Positions 9,051 to 17,469 of a stretch of 64,000 bases of DNA are shown here, in pieces. The notes under the pieces are model-generated. The model did not search any database. It worked only from the letters and a program-made list of their open reading frames with translations, and was not told where the DNA came from. This stretch comes from JAFAXD01 sp963760435 (GTDB taxonomy: Bacteria; Pseudomonadota; Alphaproteobacteria; Rhizobiales; Xanthobacteraceae). Location of the stretch: NCBI GenBank assembly GCA_963760435.1, contig CAVXDE010000036.1:186001-250000 (forward strand). The letters run 5' to 3'. Numbering within the stretch: position 1 is the first letter of the stretch; each line of letters begins with the position of its first letter. The position numbers and the translations under genes are program-made.

Positions 9051-9315
9051 ATGACCTTTTCGCCATAGATGACATAGGTGACGTTTCTCACGCGCGTTCA
9101 TGAAGACCCGGTAGGCCGGATGCAGAGGGGCAGCGCGCCCAAGGGGCACGCCATTGATGCCATTTCCGACATAGATGTCATAGATGACAGCGCTCGAGCC
9201 GCGCCCGCACCAGGCCCTGCGCATAGATGACGCCCGCTGCATAGGTGTCATAGATGACGACCCAGCGCATAGATGACGTCGCCGCGCTTAGATGACGGTG
9301 GCCCGCATACATGAC
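9046..9315 (+). repeat. Cluster of degenerate CATAGATGAC units
   Basis: Units matching CATAGATGAC with at most two or three changes start at 9046, 9064, 9073, 9170, 9179, 9222, 9240, 9249, 9268, 9287 and 9306. Three pairs are tandem at a 9-bp period (9064/9073, 9170/9179, 9240/9249) and several others are 18 or 19 bp apart. All are on the same strand. No ORF in the interval looks protein-like. The first unit overlaps the metC stop codon. I do not recognise the family; a protein-binding array or decayed minisatellite is possible. Confidence 0.75.
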
Positions 9316-9450
9316 GGCGCCCTTTGCTTGAGATCATGATTCACTTTTCAAATAGCCCGGCGCAGACACACGCCCTGCACCAATTGGCTGACCATGCATT
9401 TTGTTATGGCTTGTCTCAATAGGGACGTTTTGGGGAAACACGTGCCTGCG

Positions 9451-9601
9451 GCCATCCTTCGAGACGCATGCGCGCTCACGCACGCATGCTCCTCAGGATG
9501 AGGGCTGCGGTGGTGGAAAGGTCCGAAAAACCGCGCAAAAACCACCGACCCTCATCCTGAGGAGCCTGGTCCCGCAGGGACCAGGCGTCTCGAAGGATGG
9601 C
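9451..9601. repeat. Large inverted repeat (REP-type), arms about 54 nt
   Basis: Left arm 9451-9504 begins GCCATCCTTCGAGACGC and ends CTCCTCAGGATGAGGG; right arm 9549-9601 begins CCCTCATCCTGAGGAG and ends GTCTCGAAGGATGGC. The arm ends are reverse complements and the interiors diverge. No gene lies between. This CATCCTTCGAGACGC...CTCAGGATGAGG element is, to my knowledge, very common between genes of Bradyrhizobium-like genomes. It lies downstream of both metC and the convergent amidohydrolase gene. Confidence 0.8.
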
Positions 9602-9646
9602 CCCGGGGAGCAACCCCGCCACAAGCTAAGTTATCCCCGGCGATAA

Positions 9647-10813
9647 TCACCCGGCCATGGCGGTTTCGACCAGGCGCACCCAGTAGGACGTGCCGATCGG
9701 GATCACGTCGTCATTGAAATTGTAGGCCGGGTGATGCAGGCCGGCGCTGTCGCCATTGCCGACAAAGATGAACGCGCCGGGACGCGCTTCCAGCATGTAG
9801 GAGAAATCCTCCGCGCCCATGACCGGCGCAAAATCCGTGTCGATGCGCTCCGCGCCCACGACCTCGCCGGCCACCGAGGCGGCAAAGCCGGTCTCCTTCT
9901 CGTGGTTCATGAGCACCGGGTAGCCGCGCCGGTAGGTGAGCTTCGCCTTGGCGCCGTAGAGCTTTGCCGTGCCTTCCACCACCTCGTGCAGGCGCCGCTC
10001 GAGCAAATCGCGCACGGCCGGCGTGAGGCTGCGCGCGGTGCCGCGCAGCTGCGCGGTCTGCGGGATGACGTTGTCGGTGGTGCCGGCCTGGAACACGCAG
10101 ATCGAGACCACGGCGGACTCGATCGGATCGACGTTGCGGGCGACGATCGACTGGATCTGGTTGACGATCTGCGCCCCGACCAGGACGGTGTCGACGGAGA
10201 GCTGCGGCCGCGCCGCATGGCCGCCGACCCCCTCGATGTCGATCGTGACGGTGTCAGCCGCCGCCATCGTCGGCCCGGTGCGGATGCCGAACCGGCCGAG
10301 CGGCAGCCCGGGATAATTGTGCATGCCATAGACCTCCTGGACGCCGAAGCGCTCCATGAGGCCGTCCTCGACCATTTCCTTGCCGCCGCCCCCGCCCTCC
10401 TCGGCCGGCTGGAACACCACGACCGCGGTGCCGGCGAAGTTGCGCGTCTCGGCGAGATACTTGGCGGCGCCGAGCAGCATGGCGGTGTGGCCGTCATGGC
10501 CGCAGGCGTGCATCTTGCCGGGGATCGTCGAGGCGTAAGGCAGCCCCGTTGCCTCCATAATGGGCAGCGCATCCATGTCGGCGCGCATGCCGATCACCTT
10601 GCTCCCCGGCCCGCGCTTGCCGCGGATGACCCCGACCACGCCGGTGCGGCCGATGCCGGTCACGACCTCGTCGCAGCCGAAGGTGGTGAGCATGTCGGCG
10701 ACGGTCGCCGCCGTCCGGTGCACGTCGAACAGGAGCTCCGGATGGGCATGAATGTGATGGCGCCACTCGGCGATTTCGCCCGCGAGGTCGGCGACGCGGT
10801 TTACGATCGGCAT
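9647..10813 (-). CDS. M20 family amidohydrolase (hippurate hydrolase-like)
   Basis: A 388-residue M20D peptidase/amidohydrolase. Metal-site motifs are visible: MRADMDALP, MHACGHDGHTAMLLG, QPAEEGGGGG with the catalytic glutamate, and the late histidine in SAGLHHPAYNFND. These enzymes remove acyl groups from amino acids or aminoacyl conjugates in the cytoplasm; the substrate is not predictable. ATG 10813 is preceded by AGGAG; the open frame extends to 11077 but the extra residues lack family similarity. Confidence 0.9.
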   Translation of the reverse strand: MPIVNRVADLAGEIAEWRHHIHAHPELLFDVHRTAATVADMLTTFGCDEVVTGIGRTGVVGVIRGKRGPGSKVIGMRADMDALPIMEATGLPYASTIPGKMHACGHDGHTAMLLGAAKYLAETRNFAGTAVVVFQPAEEGGGGGKEMVEDGLMERFGVQEVYGMHNYPGLPLGRFGIRTGPTMAAADTVTIDIEGVGGHAARPQLSVDTVLVGAQIVNQIQSIVARNVDPIESAVVSICVFQAGTTDNVIPQTAQLRGTARSLTPAVRDLLERRLHEVVEGTAKLYGAKAKLTYRRGYPVLMNHEKETGFAASVAGEVVGAERIDTDFAPVMGAEDFSYMLEARPGAFIFVGNGDSAGLHHPAYNFNDDVIPIGTSYWVRLVETAMAG

Positions 10814-11182
10814 GGGAACGAACTCCTTGGCACCGGCGGGCGCAGCCGCGGCACATGTCTCGGGAAAATGCGCATGGGTGCCAGTAGACCGCCGGACGCG
10901 AGGGAGTGCAAGCGAAGGGTATGTGACAGCGCGGTTTGGCGAGGTGGGCGCCCGCGCGGTGAGCAAGAGCCACCGCAAGCTGGCGAGGCACGTGTCCCGG
11001 GCGCGGCGCAGCACGAAGTGGTGCGCTGCAGACCCGGGACCGCCAAAGAACGACGGCATTCGGTTGGCGGGCGGCACCAGAGCGGCGATTGGGACGGCTG
11101 CCGCCTATTGACCCGCCGCGGGGGCACCCGTACACACCGCGCCAGCATGGCGCAGCCGTCCCGCATCGGCCCGCGCGCCTGC
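10814..11182. other. Non-coding stretch before tRNA-Lys with a palindrome
   Basis: I see no convincing gene here. It contains the amidohydrolase promoter region and a hairpin at about 10994-11040, whose arms begin GTCCCGGGCG and end GACCCGGGAC with a GCAGCAC/GTGCGCTGC inner stem. The hairpin is another REP-type element. The tRNA-Lys promoter must lie in the last part of this interval, but I cannot define it. Confidence 0.6.
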
Positions 11183-11258
11183 GAGCCCGTAGCTCAGTCG
11201 GTAGAGCACTTGACTTTTAATCAAGGGGTCCTGGGTTCGAGCCCCAGCGGGCTCACCA
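11183..11258 (+). tRNA. tRNA-Lys (anticodon TTT)
   Basis: A 76-nt cloverleaf beginning GAGCCCGTAGCTCAGTCGG and ending GGGCTCACCA, with CCA encoded. The acceptor stem pairs GAGCCCG with CGGGCTC, the anticodon stem CTTGA/TCAAG encloses loop CTTTTAA with anticodon TTT, and the T arm is CTGGG TTCGAGC CCCAG. The gene is intact and is the left attachment site (attL) of the element ending at 33851. Confidence 0.97.
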
Positions 11259-11324
11259 AAAAACCAAGTGAAAACAGGATCTTGTTTGGTCCAGGCAAGA
11301 GCCTAGACGGGATCATCATTCGCC

Positions 11325-11344
11325 GGGGGCGCATTGGGGGCGCA
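11325..11344 (+). repeat. Left copy of the island-end 20-mer
   Basis: Two copies of the 9-mer GGGGGCGCA separated by TT. The identical 20-mer occurs at 33666-33685 in the same orientation. It lies 66 bp inside the left attachment site. It may be an arm-type binding site for the integrase or excisionase; this is inferred from position and duplication. Confidence 0.7.
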
Positions 11345-11494
11345 TATTTCCCGGGGTGCCCGCGCGGGCCCGGCCCTGGTCCGCCAATCGGATTGGGGGG
11401 TTGCGGGATCGTGCAAGGGCGCGCGCCTGTGCGCTGGCGGCGCTCGGGTCGCCCGGGCCGCAAAACGAACCAGCGGGCTTCCTATTGGCTTGGT

Positions 11495-11689
11495 CTAGTG
11501 CAGCCCCTGCCGGTCATCGGAGGGCTTCCAATACGGAGCGCGCTGGTCGACCCATTCGGCGAGATCAGCCAGTTCAAGCCACCGCCGCGCCAGATCACGC
11601 ATCTCGACGCGCACACGGGGGTCCGTGTTAACCCCGGCCAGGGTGGCACATTCATTCGCCTTTTGGTGACACCACTCGACTCGGGTCAT
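11495..11689 (-). CDS. Small helical hypothetical protein
   Basis: A 64-residue protein starting MTRVEWCHQKANECATLA and containing RDLARRWLELADLAEW. I recognise the pattern (A..CA..A, then R..L..LA..WL.LA) as a common short alpha-helical family in Bradyrhizobium-like genomes with no known function. Similar small proteins in this window are at 50572-50808, 60575-60769 and possibly 39456-39668. ATG 11689 is preferred to an in-frame GTG at 11737. First gene inside the island. Confidence 0.55.
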   Translation of the reverse strand: MTRVEWCHQKANECATLAGVNTDPRVRVEMRDLARRWLELADLAEWVDQRAPYWKPSDDRQGLH

Positions 11690-11835
11690 CTTTTGTGCGC
11701 AGCGGTTGGGTTGTTCAGGTAGCTGTGACGCTCCCACGTGTTGTCCAAAGGGAAATTGCGCCTAGTCAAAAATAGACTGCCGTCGTTGTCGATTTCGCGC
11801 TCGGCTCTTTCGACCGTTATGACCGAGCCTATGCT

Positions 11836-11972
11836 CTGGCGCTCCCCTGGTCCTGTCCGTCACCCGCCCGGCTTTATCGAGCCGTGCCTGCCGACCAATG
11901 GGCCCGCGGTGCCCACCGAGCCGCAGTGGGCCTACGAGATCAAGCACGACGGATTCCGGTTCAACGCCCGGC
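11836..11972 (+). pseudogene. ATP-dependent DNA ligase fragment 1
   Basis: The frame reads a proline-rich leader, FIEPCLPTNGPAVPT, then QWAYEIKHDGFRF and leaves homology. EIKHDG contains the nucleotidyl-acceptor lysine of ATP-dependent (LigD-type) ligases. Only about 45 codons survive, with no downstream domain. Related fragments occur at 15343-15618, 16080-16208 and 61478-61655, so this is part of a scattered set of remnants. Confidence 0.75.
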
Positions 11973-12068
11973 GGACGTGGTGGCTTGAGAATCACGCAGC
12001 GCGCGCTACAATGTGTTTTGGAGCCGCTTTGCGCCTGACGACAGAACTGGGTCGATCAAGGGGGGGAC

Positions 12069-13893
12069 ATGGAATTAGCAGTTCGCAAGGACGCCGACCG
12101 TTTCGTTAAACAGGGCGCTTACGGTGCGCTGCAGGCGCGCCTCAGGAGCCGGTCCAGCGAGCTGGCGGAGCTTCCTACGGTTGTGCTGTCTGCGTTTGAT
12201 CGAAGCACACGTCTGCTCCCGTTCGTCTTTTACGACTGCGTTTATGTTTCCCGCCGGAGCGAGCGCAATTGCCAACGCGCTCCATCAGGCTGGATTTGCC
12301 CGCACCCGGGCTGTGTTTCAGCTCTGGAATCCCAACTTCAAAGCAAGTCGGGCGCGCTTCGACGGGCGTGGGCTAGAGATGTTGTTAGTATCCAGCATGC
12401 AAATTCATTCGCAGCGGGCTTATGACGCGATCAGTGAGGCGTGGTCCCTCGGCCCCGAGCGGCCACTGATCATCGCTGGAGGGCCCAAGGCGATTTATGA
12501 GCCATATCACTTCTGGCCGGAGCGGGAAAAGCGCGCTTCGGCCGCCCCCGATGTGGTGGTTACGGGGGAGCAGTACGTTCTGCTCGAACTGCTTAATACG
12601 TTGATCGAGTATCGCAGTGCTCGTGGTACGATGCGTTCGGCGTTCGAGCGAGCGCGGAGCGAAGGCGCACTGGATGCCATTCCTGGACTCGTCTACCTTG
12701 CGCCCGGCGCCAGCGCGCAGGAACCAATCCTGATCGATACCGGGCTGCAGAGGCTGGTCCAAGATCTTGATGAGTTGCCTAGCGAAGAGACGGCGCTCGA
12801 TTTGCTCGAACCACCGCATCGCGGCACCGGGCTGTCTCCAAAACCGCTCTCTCCGTTGCGCGTTGGCCGATACGCCAGGATAGTGAGCTTGCTTGTCACC
12901 CAGGGATGCAAATTCAACTGCTCCTATTGTCCGATTCCCGCCGTCAATCAGAAGAGTTGGCGCCATCGAAGTCCCGAAGCCTTGACGCGAACGATTGCCT
13001 CGATTTACGAACGTTTCCACATCAAGTACGTCTTCGGGGCGGACGACAATTTTTTAAATCGGCGGGAGACCGCAGAGGCGTTGCTGACTGCGATGGCCCG
13101 TTCGACGGCTGACGGCCGGCCTTTTCGCGAACGAATCCGCTTTGCTACCGAAGCCACGCAGTTTGATGCCTATCGCAACCGCGACCTGCTGCCGTTGGCT
13201 CGGGACGCCGGCGTGCATGCACTATGGTTCGGCATTGAAGACTTGACGGCAACGCTGATCAACAAGGGCCAAAAACCAACTCAGACGATCGAACTCTTTC
13301 GGCTACTGGACGAGCACAAGATCTCGCCGATGGCGATGATGATGTTTCACGAGGGCCAGCCGTATCACACGCCGGGCGCTTTGTATGGATTGTACAACCA
13401 GATCAAGTTTCTCCACGAAGCCGGTGCCGTTAGTGTTCAATGCACGGTACACAGCCCGGCCGTTGGAACGCGCGAGCAGGAGGCCATCTATGCGAAAGGC
13501 GGAGTGCTTCGCAGCATCGGCAGCTACATCATCCCGGAATCCATGTACGACGGTAACCACGTGATGGTAGTGGCCGGCGAAGCCCCTTGGAAACGTCAGG
13601 TCAAACTGCTCGGCGGTTATGCGGCTTTCTACAATCCCGCGAACTTCGTGCGGGCGCTGAAGCGCGATGGCTCCCCTTTGCGCCGCCGGCGTATCCGCTA
13701 TCAGTTGGCTGGGATGGCGGCCGTGATTTGGACCGCTGCCAAAATGACGCCTTACATCCTACGCCTCATGACGGGAAAGCCGTCGTACAGAAGGGACGCC
13801 GGGGCAACAGCAATCGAGATCCGTCATCCCGATCAGGCATTCCGGCGATGGCCGACAACGCTGAAGCAGAAGGACAGGCTGACGGCGGCCTGA
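12069..13893 (+). pseudogene. B12-binding-type radical SAM protein, one frameshift
   Basis: About 607 residues. The N-terminal 57 residues (ATG 12069 after a GGGGGG ribosome site) reach VFYDC; the rest lies in another frame from FMFPAGASAIA near 12241, which is what should follow. One extra base at about 12235-12242 explains the break. The middle contains VTQGCKFNCSYCPIP, the CxxxCxxC iron-sulfur motif, and a LLVSSMQIHS/IIAGGPKA Rossmann-like region resembling a B12-binding domain. Such enzymes catalyse methyl transfer or rearrangements on lipids and other metabolites; the substrate is unknown. It is one of two radical SAM genes in the element. Confidence 0.75.
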
Positions 13894-14313
13894 GCTTCAC
13901 AGCCCACCTCTTCTGGGACAGACTGATCAAGGCGCCTGCAGCCCAAACGCGCCGATTGGGCGTTCGGATTCTCATGGCGCTGCCGCGGTGTAGGTCAACG
14001 AGTTCGGATCGTGGGTCGCCAATGAAATCTAAAACAAGCACCCATCAGGAGCCAGTCTGATGACGCTCGGCAACATGTGCGAGTTGAGCGTGGCCCCGCG
14101 CTAGTGAGGTGGGTCCCGACCGCCCTCGTGGTGGGGGTCACGTGTTGAGGCCCGGTACGTAGGCCTACGTGCGCTGGCCGGGATAGAGCCGCACCTCGGG
14201 TCATCCGGCGAGCAAAACGCACCAGGGGGCTTATTGCTGACGCGGAATGCCCACCGACCCGGTGGGGTTACAGAAAGTGCCTGGAGGCAGCAAAATCGCC
14301 GGGAGGTCCTCCG
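13894..14313. other. Gene-poor stretch with a truncated small-protein start
   Basis: No full gene is convincing. At 14060 the sequence encodes MTLGNMCELSVAPR then stops; MxLxNMR is the usual start of a small zinc-ribbon family, seen longer at 17133 and again as a stub at about 23290. The rest is GC-rich with no clear repeat. The last bases hold the ribosome site (GGGAGG) of the DUF3551 gene. Confidence 0.5.
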
Positions 14314-14583
14314 ATGCGAACTTTCTATTTCGTCGGTTTACTGGTGGGAATCGCATTTACGGTGTTTTCTGGCACCCGGCCAAGTGTCGCCGTAGTAATC
14401 TATCCTTGGTGCGCTAATTACGGCGGCGGCGGCATGGGCGGATATGGAGCCAGTAGTTGCGGTTCCACGTCTTTCCAGCAATGTTTGGCGACCCTCTGGG
14501 GCAATGGGGGCACTTGCAGCTCCAACCCGTATTATCAGCCCTACCCACCGCCGACGACGTACGCTCCGCCGATACGGCGGTGA
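14314..14583 (+). CDS. DUF3551 secreted protein
   Basis: An 89-residue protein with a signal peptide (VGLLVGIAFTVFSGTRPSVAVV) and the DUF3551 pattern YPWCANYGGGGMGG..SCGSTSFQQCLAT..GNGGTC. Four cysteines in the mature part suggest disulfides in the periplasm. DUF3551 proteins are short, abundant in Bradyrhizobium and of unknown function. GGGAGG lies upstream of the ATG. Confidence 0.85.
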   Translation: MRTFYFVGLLVGIAFTVFSGTRPSVAVVIYPWCANYGGGGMGGYGASSCGSTSFQQCLATLWGNGGTCSSNPYYQPYPPPTTYAPPIRR

Positions 14584-14797
14584 ACTCTCGCCTGCGGCAG
14601 AGCGGCGGGGCCGGACCCCAAATCGCGCCTACGGGGTGCCTATTGGCTGGGGTGATTCGCCCTTTCGCGCTGGTCGGCCGGTCAACGGCGGTGTTAGGCT
14701 GTGACGGCCCGGATGGCCTCGCATCCGTCCGTGCCTCCTGTTGCGGACGGCGGGGCAACTCCAACATTCCCCGCCGTTTGTCCTTCCGCGAGCCACT

Positions 14798-15169
14798 ATG
14801 GGTCCCAACCGGCGAGCACAAGAGCGCGAGCGTGCTGCAGCCAAAGCTGCCGAAGCGGCCAAGCGCGCGGAGGCGGAGCGCAAGGCGGCTGCCGAGGCAC
14901 AGAAGATCGTCGAGATCTGGAATGCTCGACAAGCCGGCGGCCGCGCGCTGTGGTTCTACCCGACGATCGGCGCAGCTATCGCGGCCAAGTACCCGTGGCT
15001 CACGTTCTCCTGTCCAGGGTGTCGCGTCGTCGGCTCGGTTGACCTGCGCAGGCTCGATCGTCACCCAGGGGCCGCGATCTCAAGCCTGATCCCGTCCCTG
15101 TCGTGCCGCCGGTGCTCCCCGCATCCGCCGTTCGCAAATTTGGAGATGCTCAGCGCCGAGAGACCGTGA
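14798..15169 (+). CDS. Hypothetical protein: helical N-terminus, zinc-ribbon-like C-terminus
   Basis: A 123-residue protein. Residues 5-45 are rich in Ala, Glu, Arg and Lys and probably form a helix or coiled coil (RERAAAKAAEAAKRAEAERK); the C-terminal part has cysteine pairs CPGC and CRRC about 35 residues apart, fitting a zinc ribbon, and ends SPHPPFANLEML. I associate this C-terminal pattern with conserved hypothetical proteins of Bradyrhizobium. The stop overlaps the start of a 35-residue membrane ORF (TGATG). Confidence 0.65.
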   Translation: MGPNRRAQERERAAAKAAEAAKRAEAERKAAAEAQKIVEIWNARQAGGRALWFYPTIGAAIAAKYPWLTFSCPGCRVVGSVDLRRLDRHPGAAISSLIPSLSCRRCSPHPPFANLEMLSAERP

Positions 15170-15276
15170 TGACGCGCAGGCGCAGGAGGTTGATCCGGGA
15201 CGCGGTGCTGGCGGTCGTTATCGCGCTCATCCTGTTCGGCCTGTGGAAACTGGCACTCGTTCTGGCAGTCCCGTGA
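15169..15276 (+). CDS. Small single-pass membrane protein, 35 aa
   Basis: The ATG overlaps the stop of the preceding gene (TGATG), so translation is probably coupled. The product is MTRRRRRLIRD followed by about 20 hydrophobic residues (AVLAVVIALILFGLW...LALVLAVP): a basic N-terminus and one transmembrane helix, predicted N-in. No family recognised. Its coupling suggests it acts with the zinc-ribbon protein, but this is speculative. Confidence 0.5.
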   Translation: MTRRRRRLIRDAVLAVVIALILFGLWKLALVLAVP

Positions 15277-15342
15277 ACCTCTGCGCATCGGTTGACTCGC
15301 TGACTCGACTCAAGATTGGATCGCCCGTTATTGAACGAGCAT

Positions 15343-15618
15343 GCGCTGGACTACCGCATCGCCCGTCCGCCACCCTCCCGGCTTCATCGCACCCTGCCTG
15401 CCGACCAACGGCCGCGCGGTCCCGACCGCGCCCACAATGGGTCTATGAGATCAAGCACGACGGCTATCGCTTCATCTGCCGACGCGATGGCGACCGGGTG
15501 CGGGTGTTCTCCCGCAGGGGCAATGATTGGACGGATCGAGTGCCGCAGATCGCCGAGGCGCTGATAGCGCTCCGGGTCAAGTCAGTCACCATCGAAGGTG
15601 AGGGCTGCTGCTGCCGGG
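15343..15618 (+). pseudogene. ATP-dependent DNA ligase fragment 2, 5' part
   Basis: Reads QWVYEIKHDGYRFICRRDGDRVRVFSRRGNDW and on to VKSVTIEGEG, i.e. motif I (KHDG) and the following strands of an ATP-dependent ligase adenylation domain, then stops matching at about 15618. A reverse-strand RidA-type gene follows immediately, and a later piece of a ligase resumes at 16080. The two pieces may be one ligase gene interrupted by a segment carrying ridA. Confidence 0.8.
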
Positions 15619-15623
15619 CGACG

Positions 15624-16024
15624 TCAGTCCTTCGTGACCGCCACGCAATCGACCTCAACGTCGAAGGGCCCGGTCCACTCAGGCACGCAGAAGAAGATGC
15701 GCGCTGGGGGGTTTTTCGGGAAGTAGCGCTTATAGACTTCGTTGAAGGCCTTGAACCGGTCCGCCGAGATGCACATCACATTGCACTTCAGCACATGGTC
15801 GAGGTCCGACCCGGCGGCCTCCAGCGCCTTCTTCACCTGCTCCAGGATCAGCTCAACCTGGCGCTCGAACGGGGCGTGGACGAGGATCTCGCCGGTCTCG
15901 GGATCGAAGGGCGGCATGCCGAGACGAACACCATGTTGCCGCCGCGGGTGCAGGTAGACACCGGCGCGCCCCACTTCTCGAAATTGCTGTCAATCGGCTC
16001 GACCCGGATGATCTCTCGTTGCAT
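15624..16024 (-). pseudogene. RidA/YjgF family protein, one-base deletion
   Basis: ATG 16024, preceded by AGGAGCGG, begins MQREIIRVEPIDSNFEKWGAPVS and runs to GGNMVFVSA; the adjacent frame continues GMPPFDPETGEI and finishes the RidA fold to ...VDCVAVTKD. Inserting one base at about 15915 restores VFVSGMPPFDP. Homologues of about 130 residues deaminate reactive enamine/imine intermediates in the cytoplasm. The family arginine region (KCNVMCISADRFKAFNEVY) is intact. The gene lies between two ligase fragments on the opposite strand. Confidence 0.85.
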
Positions 16025-16079
16025 GCGTCCGCTCCTGGTCCCATGTGTCGCCAAATCTAAGATCTTAGCACATCGAGGA

Positions 16080-16208
16080 TGTCGACGGCGCGATCAGGTG
16101 TTCCGGCACGCCTGCAAGCTCGGGCTGGACGGCATCGTCGCCAAGCGCCGGGATCGGTCGTATAGGTCGGGGCGATCGCCGGATTGGATCAAGATCAAGA
16201 ACCCGGAC
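16080..16208 (+). pseudogene. ATP-dependent DNA ligase fragment, later part
   Basis: The frame reads FRHACKLGLDGIVAKRRDRSYRSGRSPDWIKIKNP. DGIVAKR and WIKIKNP correspond to the later lysine-containing motifs (IV-V) of the adenylation domain of ATP-dependent ligases. It follows the 5' ligase fragment after about 460 bp occupied by a RidA-type gene. Ligase sequence between the two is missing, so a simple insertion does not fully explain it. Confidence 0.75.
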
Positions 16209-16258
16209 GCATCGGCGGCAACACGGATCATGGCTTCTAGATCGGAAGCACCCGTCCC

Positions 16259-17128
16259 ATGACGCACCTTGACGCGCGAGTTATCGACTTGTGGGACATT
16301 GGCACATTCAATTCACCGCTACTCGCACTGTTGGAGACGGAAGCCGATTTGATCCGCAATTATCTGCAGACCGATCAAAAGATCTTTCTCGACTTCGACC
16401 ACAGCGATAACCCTAACCGCCCCATGCTCCGGCCCCCCGACAATCCGTACGCCTATGCCTTCAGCGCCCTTGAAGAAGCCATCGGCAGAGAGATGGAGCA
16501 GCGCACGATCCGCGCGTTTCACTACACCCGGATGACTGATAACGAAGTGGGAATACTGAGATCTGAAGGCATCCATCTCTCGACGCCGGCCACCTTGGAG
16601 CGCAGGTTGGGCGACATTGTTGATGCCGGACTGTTGAGCCGAGATATTGCCGACCAAATTGTTGCGGAAAGTCCGTTTGTAATCGACGAGCAGCTTAGAG
16701 CCAGAGCGGATAAGTTCTACCTGGCATCCCATCCAGTTGTTATTGACAATCCTGGCGTCAAACCCCTGCTCAAGTACTGGGGCGGCGAAGTCGCTTCGAT
16801 GTATATCCGAGACAAAGAACTGGCTGCGCGGTTGGCTCTATGGGGCAAGCCACGGATTATTGAAGTCGCGGTGCCGATGCGAGCGACGACCAAGTACCAC
16901 CCCCACAGTGCAGGCTGTGCGGCTCTTGCGAGCTTCGCGCGATCCCGTGGCTCCATCACATCTAGCCACGCCTTCGATGTTGCCGTGAATAAGCCGCTGC
17001 CCGCTACGGCAATCCTAGCCGTGCATACAGAAGGTGACCCCCCTTTCGCACAAATGGGTCGGGAATACCCGCCCGACTTTGTTGATGTAGATCTTGGATA
17101 CTGGAAGGAACTCACTGGCGAGGATTAG
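16259..17128 (+). CDS. Hypothetical protein with an ADP-ribosyltransferase-like pattern
   Basis: A 289-residue soluble protein. The central region contains RAFHYTRMTDNEVGILRSEGIHLST, and later YWGGEVASMYIRDKELAARL and PRIIEVAVP. An early histidine in an 'HYTR...GI' context and a late 'WGGE' are reminiscent of the H...E arrangement of ADP-ribosyltransferase-like folds such as DarT, but I do not recognise the family and this is speculative. The frame is intact, unlike many neighbours, which suggests selection. No cognate antitoxin is seen; a small zinc-ribbon pseudogene follows by 4 nt. Confidence 0.6.
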   Translation: MTHLDARVIDLWDIGTFNSPLLALLETEADLIRNYLQTDQKIFLDFDHSDNPNRPMLRPPDNPYAYAFSALEEAIGREMEQRTIRAFHYTRMTDNEVGILRSEGIHLSTPATLERRLGDIVDAGLLSRDIADQIVAESPFVIDEQLRARADKFYLASHPVVIDNPGVKPLLKYWGGEVASMYIRDKELAARLALWGKPRIIEVAVPMRATTKYHPHSAGCAALASFARSRGSITSSHAFDVAVNKPLPATAILAVHTEGDPPFAQMGREYPPDFVDVDLGYWKELTGED

Positions 17129-17132
17129 TCCA

Positions 17133-17469
17133 ATGGCGGCACCCAAACACCCGCCCGGCCCGCCGATGGACCTTGCCAACATGCGCCGGCAGGGCGTGCA
17201 TCACCTGATTGCGTACTGTTTGAACAACTCTTGCCGCCACCAAGCGATCATCGATGTGTCGAGCTATCCGGGCGACGCCGGTCCCGTGGTTCGGGACAAA
17301 GGTGAAATGCGGCAAGTGCGGCGCGCGCGACCGGCGGATCGATGTGAGGCCAAACTGGAAAAAGGCGAGCCCGGTTCAAGACTGGCGCGGGCGGCCGTCT
17401 AGGTCGACGGAGGAAAACAAACGTCAGGGTTCGTGGGAGGTCGACGAGGAGCCGCCTTCTTTAGACTGA
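17133..17469 (+). pseudogene. Small zinc-ribbon protein, frameshifted
   Basis: The first frame gives MDLANMRRQGVHHLIAYC and CRHQAIIDVSSYPGD; the next frame, from about 17280, gives VPWFGTKVKCGKCGARDRRIDVRPNW. Together they match a short family common in Bradyrhizobium (MxLxNMRxxGVxxL..C..C, then VPxFxxxxxCxxCG...RPNW) with two cysteine pairs able to bind zinc. A +1 or -2 indel lies at about 17276-17280. Stubs of the same family start at 14060 and about 23290. Confidence 0.7.

Noticed and set aside
7815..9251. 478-codon minus-strand open frame over metC
   Set aside because: Antisense to metC with no recognisable domain.
9046..9315. CATAGATGAC cluster as a CRISPR array
   Set aside because: Units are about 10 bp, degenerate and irregularly spaced at 9-97 bp; no cas genes are present.
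9731..11722. 663-codon plus-strand open frame through the amidohydrolase and tRNA-Lys
   Set aside because: Antisense to a clear M20 enzyme and reads through a tRNA gene, so it is not a gene.
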